Program-made: the position numbers and the translations under genes
Shown here: positions 60,756 through 64,000 of the stretch, piece after piece
Numbering within the stretch: position 1 is the first letter of the stretch
Layout of the letters: every line of letters begins with the position of its first letter
The notes under the pieces: model-generated
The model's input: only the letters and a program-made list of their open reading frames with translations
What the model was told of the DNA's origin: nothing
Databases searched by the model: none
NCBI GenBank assembly: GCA_018267365.1
Contig: JAFDYQ010000016.1
Span: 1-64,000, forward strand
From: Bacteroidota bacterium
Lineage (GTDB): Bacteria > Bacteroidota > Bacteroidia > Chitinophagales > LD1
DNA length: 64,000 nucleotides
Direction: 5' to 3'

Positions 60756-62206
60756 CCCCGCAGGAAGTGTGATTCAAACTCTTCCACCAGGTCGTGCACA
60801 CTGCGGCCCTCCAGCCTGCTGTACAGCACATCTGCAGGTGTGCGATAGATAGAGGCGTAGAAATCTATCTCTCCGTTTCGTTCATTGAGTTCTGACTGTA
60901 TCTTTTCTATTTTCTGCATGAGGAGAGTGAGCCTGCGGCTGCGCTGCTCTATGGAGTCCTTAAACTGGCCCAGTGCATAGTCTGACAGGCTCCGCTCTAC
61001 GATGGCCCTGGCCTTTTCATTATCCACCACATCTGAGTCTGCTCCCGTAGCAGTCGCTTCTGCCACGCGACCCTCCGCCTCATCCAGCCAGTTTTTGATC
61101 TGGACTTTTGCCAGGTTGTTGTATATCGAGATATTGTATGCAGATATGGGGCTGCTGCGCTCTTCTGCGGTATACTCCACGCTATTCAGTGTATCATATA
61201 CATGGCGCAGATCGGTATGGGGCAGCGCCCAGATAGATAGCTCCTCCGGTCGCTGTATGGTATTAAACCAGATATTGATATTATGCTTATTCACAAAACG
61301 GATAAAATCCGGCATCTCATGCCAGTTATTGCGCATCGGGTTTACCATCAGGCACATGGTGCGGCGGTGCGTGCGTGTATACTCGTGAAAGAACTTAAAA
61401 TTCTCCATCACCCTGTCATAGTGGGCATTCACCCTTATGCCTTCATATATTTCCGGCGTGAGCGAGTCCAGCGAAAAATTGATATGAATGTTGAGTTTGC
61501 TCAGCCACTCCTTTACCTTATAGTTTACCACTGTGCCATTGGTAGCCACCACTATTTTTAGTGTGGGGTTTAGCTGCTCCACCTTTTCAAATATTCTGTA
61601 TACCCAGTGGATCAGAAATGGCTCACCACCATTGAGTCGCAACTCTTTGAGATGCGGTATAAACTCCCCCAGCTGGTCTACAAAGGCCTGATCATACGGG
61701 CTTTTCAGTGCCGGTAGTTTCTCACGGTTTTTTCTGATGGCTGATGAGAGCTCCCCTATGCACATCACGCATTCCAGATTGCAGGTGTTTTCCAGCTCCA
61801 GCTCCAGCATAGAGGGGTAGTCCTGCACAGGGTTGATATCATAGGCGCGTGCCAGCACGGAGGTATAGTTGCCCCCTTGCAGATTTTTCAGGCAGGTATT
61901 GCACTTGTGGCGCAGGTCATAGTCCAGCAGGTGGCGGCGCAGGGACTGGTACCGCTCCCCAAACCAGATATCGCGCACAGACTTTTGAGGGTAGCTGTCA
62001 GGATCCAGAAAGGTGAGCCAGCATGGTGCACAGTCTCCATGTACATTGAAGTACATATTTGTAAACGGTGCATGACAGATGTGGCCGGAGGTCGGTTTGC
62101 CCCGGGCCACGTTATACTCGGCGATGGTTTCCTTGCTCAGGCCGGGGCCGGATTTCCTTTCTGTGACAAAGACCTTGCTCAGCAGCTTGTTGATCGTTTT
62201 ATTCAT
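60752..62206 (-). CDS. Radical SAM protein with N-terminal SPASM/twitch-like domain (paralogue 2)
   Basis: A 484-residue paralogue. Auxiliary cysteines are Cys44, Cys59, Cys62, Cys102 and Cys105 (CHAPFTNMYF, CAPCW, KCNTCLKN). The radical SAM core is ENTCNLECVMCIG (Cys142, Cys146, Cys149), and SSAIRKNREKLPAL, LNGGEPFLI and VATNGTVVN follow. Residues after about 350 differ from the other two and are helical, without a known domain. It starts 2 bases after the stop of the third paralogue and is convergent with the first. The three differ most at their C-termini, which may set substrate choice. Confidence 0.85.
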   Translation of the reverse strand: MNKTINKLLSKVFVTERKSGPGLSKETIAEYNVARGKPTSGHICHAPFTNMYFNVHGDCAPCWLTFLDPDSYPQKSVRDIWFGERYQSLRRHLLDYDLRHKCNTCLKNLQGGNYTSVLARAYDINPVQDYPSMLELELENTCNLECVMCIGELSSAIRKNREKLPALKSPYDQAFVDQLGEFIPHLKELRLNGGEPFLIHWVYRIFEKVEQLNPTLKIVVATNGTVVNYKVKEWLSKLNIHINFSLDSLTPEIYEGIRVNAHYDRVMENFKFFHEYTRTHRRTMCLMVNPMRNNWHEMPDFIRFVNKHNINIWFNTIQRPEELSIWALPHTDLRHVYDTLNSVEYTAEERSSPISAYNISIYNNLAKVQIKNWLDEAEGRVAEATATGADSDVVDNEKARAIVERSLSDYALGQFKDSIEQRSRRLTLLMQKIEKIQSELNERNGEIDFYASIYRTPADVLYSRLEGRSVHDLVEEFESHFLRG

Positions 62207-62208
62207 CC

Positions 62209-63744
62209 TTATGCGCTCTGGAGCTTTTGTTCGTAGACCTGCAGCAGTCTCTTGTACTCCTGCAGAGAGGCGCGGCTCATCTCGTGCAGGGCATCGGCAG
62301 GATATGCCCTGAGGCTTTGCAAAAAGACGCGTATATCATTCTTTATGATAAAGGCCTGCAGGATCATCCGGTCATCGTCTTTATACCCCGTCAGCAGGGT
62401 AGCCAGTTGCGCCGTCAGGGCCTCCTCTGGCAGCTCGTCGGCCAGGGTGGGATCAGCAGCATAGCTATCTGCTATCCACCGGGCCAGCCGATCAGATGTG
62501 ACGGGCGGGAGCACTTCAAATTCCTTTATTTTTTCCTCCTCCGTCGGTGGCTGTGGCTCCTTCTTGAATTCATAATCCTGATAGCGCTTCTCTTCGCTAT
62601 TTTCCAGATACTTGCCCAGGTATGTCTTGAAGTCCTGAAAACAATTATCATTGTGCCTTTCCTTTTGAGTACCGCGCGGGAGGGTGATGCCCTCCATATA
62701 GTCCCTGATGCGGCGTAGCTCCTCTTGCGGCAGGTCTGCTATAGAAAATCTGGACGGCCGCTCCAGATAGCTCACATAGATATAAGCGTTCACCTCATTG
62801 CACAGGCCTATGACCAGGGGCAGCTGCTCCCAGTTGTCCTTCTGTACGGTGAAGCTCAGGGAGAGATGCTTGCCTTTCTTATTGCAGATCGCGCTAAAGC
62901 GCCGGATATTATCCATCAGCTTGTCATATACCACATTCTTGCGGATGGTCTCCAGCTTCTGCCGGTCCAGCGCATCTATAGAGATAGCCACATCAAAGTT
63001 CAGCTCTGTCACTATACTTTCTATCTTCTTATTCCAGTGTGTACCGTTTGTGATCACAAATAGCTCCAGACCAGGATTGAGCTCCGCTATCTTGTCCCAT
63101 ATCTTGTAGTAGATGGGTATCAGAAATGGCTCGCCGCCGTAAAACTTAGCTTCCTTTAGATGAGGTATGTACTGTGCGAGCTGCGAGACAAAATCATCGT
63201 CATAGGGCGTCGGGATAGGCGGCAGGTTATCCCTGTTCTTGCGGATACTGCTAGATACCTCTCCGTGGCACATCTGGCACTCCAGGTTGCACTCATTGCT
63301 CAGCTCAAATTCAAATACCTGGGGATAGGTAGCTGCTGTATTCTTATAGTATTTGTCAAAGACCAGCGGTCGCAGATTAGAAAATTTCTCCTTGTCAAAG
63401 AAGAACTTGCAGTGGCGGCAGCCATACTCCAGGTCATTGTGAGCCATGTGGTCGCGCAGGCGTCGTGCCTCCGGGCCGTGCCAGATCTCATCTATCTTAT
63501 TTTCCGGATAGCGGCCCAGCAGGATATCGCGATTATAGCCACACACATAGACCGCACCGCCAAAAGAAAAAGTCATGCTGCTAAATGGCAGGTAGCAAAA
63601 GACCGGTTTCGGTCCCTGCGGGCGAAATTTATTGTACCGGCGGTAGCGTGCACTATCCAGCGGGTGATAGCCTTGGTGCACCGCCTCGGCATACCTGCGG
63701 TCTGCCTGCCAGTTGGTCTTGATGGCCTCAAAAAGATCGATCAT
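62209..63744 (-). CDS. Radical SAM protein with N-terminal SPASM/twitch-like domain (paralogue 3)
   Basis: A 511-residue paralogue. Auxiliary cysteines are Cys50, Cys68, Cys109 and Cys112 (FCYLPFSSM, VCGYN, GCRHCKF); it lacks the fifth cysteine of the other two. The radical SAM core is SNECNLECQMCHG (Cys152, Cys156, Cys159), followed by SSSIRKNRDNLPPIPTPYD, FYGGEPFLI and ITNGTHWN. The gene is the first of the minus-strand pair and is the right-most gene in the window. About 250 bases of non-coding DNA follow to the window end, with a hairpin and short repeats but no clear -7 promoter match for it. Confidence 0.85.
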   Translation of the reverse strand: MIDLFEAIKTNWQADRRYAEAVHQGYHPLDSARYRRYNKFRPQGPKPVFCYLPFSSMTFSFGGAVYVCGYNRDILLGRYPENKIDEIWHGPEARRLRDHMAHNDLEYGCRHCKFFFDKEKFSNLRPLVFDKYYKNTAATYPQVFEFELSNECNLECQMCHGEVSSSIRKNRDNLPPIPTPYDDDFVSQLAQYIPHLKEAKFYGGEPFLIPIYYKIWDKIAELNPGLELFVITNGTHWNKKIESIVTELNFDVAISIDALDRQKLETIRKNVVYDKLMDNIRRFSAICNKKGKHLSLSFTVQKDNWEQLPLVIGLCNEVNAYIYVSYLERPSRFSIADLPQEELRRIRDYMEGITLPRGTQKERHNDNCFQDFKTYLGKYLENSEEKRYQDYEFKKEPQPPTEEEKIKEFEVLPPVTSDRLARWIADSYAADPTLADELPEEALTAQLATLLTGYKDDDRMILQAFIIKNDIRVFLQSLRAYPADALHEMSRASLQEYKRLLQVYEQKLQSA

Positions 63745-63814
63745 TTAGCGCGCTTTGCCCTTCTAAAATACATAATATTTCCGCTCCGCGGCTCAGCTCT
63801 CCACCCGCCATAAA

Positions 63815-63843
63815 TAAAAAATCCCCGTCTGTATGACGAGGAT
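63815..63843 (-). terminator. Hairpin terminator for transcripts entering from the right
   Basis: ATCCCCGTC and GACGAGGAT form a 9-bp stem with one mismatch and a 5-base loop (63821-63843). On the minus strand it is followed by a run of T residues (AAAAAA on the plus strand). It would end a minus-strand transcript coming from the right of the window, not the gene at 62209. Confidence 0.5.
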
Positions 63844-63848
63844 TGGTG

Positions 63849-63868
63849 TGGTTGAGGAGGAAGTCGAA
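63849..63868 (-). other. tRNA 3'-end-like sequence, possible attachment site
   Basis: Read on the minus strand this stretch fits the 3' end of a tRNA without encoded CCA: T-loop TTCGACT, T-stem half TCCTC, acceptor half CTCAACC and discriminator A. The 5' half of the tRNA is absent and the sequence before the T-loop does not pair. Right next to it is the hairpin terminator. It could be a tRNA fragment left by integration of an element on the right, or a chance match. Confidence 0.3.
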
Positions 63869-63870
63869 GT

Positions 63871-63910
63871 ATTTCTTTCCATTTCATCCCATTTCTTTCA
63901 ATTTCATTTA
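63871..63910 (+). repeat. Imperfect 20-bp tandem repeat
   Basis: Two copies, 63871-63890 and 63891-63910, both of the form ATTTCTTTC-ATTTCAT-- with the copies differing at about four positions. It lies just inside the tRNA-like stretch, where arm-type binding sites of a tyrosine recombinase would be expected. Confidence 0.6.
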
Positions 63911-63975
63911 TAATCAGCTAGTTAGGTTGTAGGCCTGTGAAATGAATAGTGGTTAAAAAGAAGCAAAAAGAAAGA

Positions 63976-63997
63976 AATGTTTCGGTAATGTTTCGGT
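63976..63997 (+). repeat. 11-bp perfect direct repeat
   Basis: AATGTTTCGGT occurs twice in tandem at the very end of the window (63976-63986 and 63987-63997). Just before it AAAGAAATG (63971-63979) is an inverted copy of the CATTTCTTT part of the 20-bp repeat. Confidence 0.6.
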
Positions 63998-64000
63998 GAA

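Noticed and set aside
63841..63890. Complete tRNA gene at the right edge
   Set aside because: Only the T-loop to acceptor end fits; no D-arm, anticodon arm or matching 5' acceptor strand can be built from the preceding sequence.

Overview
The window comes from a Bacteroidota genome. Three things point there: a very large secreted protein at the left edge ending in a type IX secretion (T9SS type A) sorting domain; several intergenic regions with a Bacteroidota-type -7 element, TAnnTTTG, 24-35 bases before a start codon; and a DUF1501/DUF1800 gene pair. Genus cannot be told from this sequence. Coding density is very high: no gap exceeds about 260 bases, many neighbours overlap by 1-4 bases, and convergent genes are often separated by only 1-10 bases.

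Apart from the T9SS protein (37-3906) and the DUF1501/DUF1800 pair (17125-20016), almost everything reads as one accessory locus for making, oxidising and exporting a glycoconjugate or lipid-linked molecule. Left part (3986-20016): a glycosyltransferase-like gene; a minus-strand ACP / ketoacyl synthase III / membrane GT2 / GNAT operon; an SGNH hydrolase; the first PhyH oxygenase; a polytopic membrane protein; the O-antigen exporter ATPase Wzt; a GT2; a JmjC-like cupin; an LpxO/AspH-type hydroxylase; and a flippase-like membrane protein. Middle (20198-43147): further Fe(II)/2-oxoglutarate (2OG) enzymes, including a WelO5-like candidate halogenase; a TMTC-like membrane protein with TPRs; a class III aminotransferase; a second SGNH protein; an ASST-like lipoprotein; a GT-C-like membrane protein; a SPASM-type radical SAM enzyme; three B12-binding-type radical SAM enzymes; and a fatty-acid desaturase.

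Right part (43247-63744): two mirror-image Gfo/Idh/MocA plus GT2 modules; a ten-gene minus-strand block (55084 down to 44963) holding seven PhyH genes (eight PhyH domains) with the exporter permease Wzm among them; a divergent plus-strand block of methyltransferase, UbiA-family membrane enzyme, double glycosyltransferase and radical SAM; and two more radical SAM paralogues on the minus strand. The last 260 bases hold a minus-strand hairpin terminator, a tRNA-3'-end-like stretch and short tandem repeats that may be a recombination site.

In total I count 15 genes (17 domains) from four Fe(II)/2OG oxygenase families and 7 radical SAM genes in about 55 kb, together with one Wzm/Wzt exporter. None of the oxygenases carries a visible signal peptide, so they probably act in the cytosol or on the inner membrane face before export. 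Three of them depart from the HxD iron-binding motif: a WelO5-like protein with HxG, a JmjC-like cupin with HDG, and a PhyH protein with HEN. My main inference is an undescribed pathway for a heavily oxidised, possibly halogenated, exported glycoconjugate. The product itself cannot be deduced from sequence alone.
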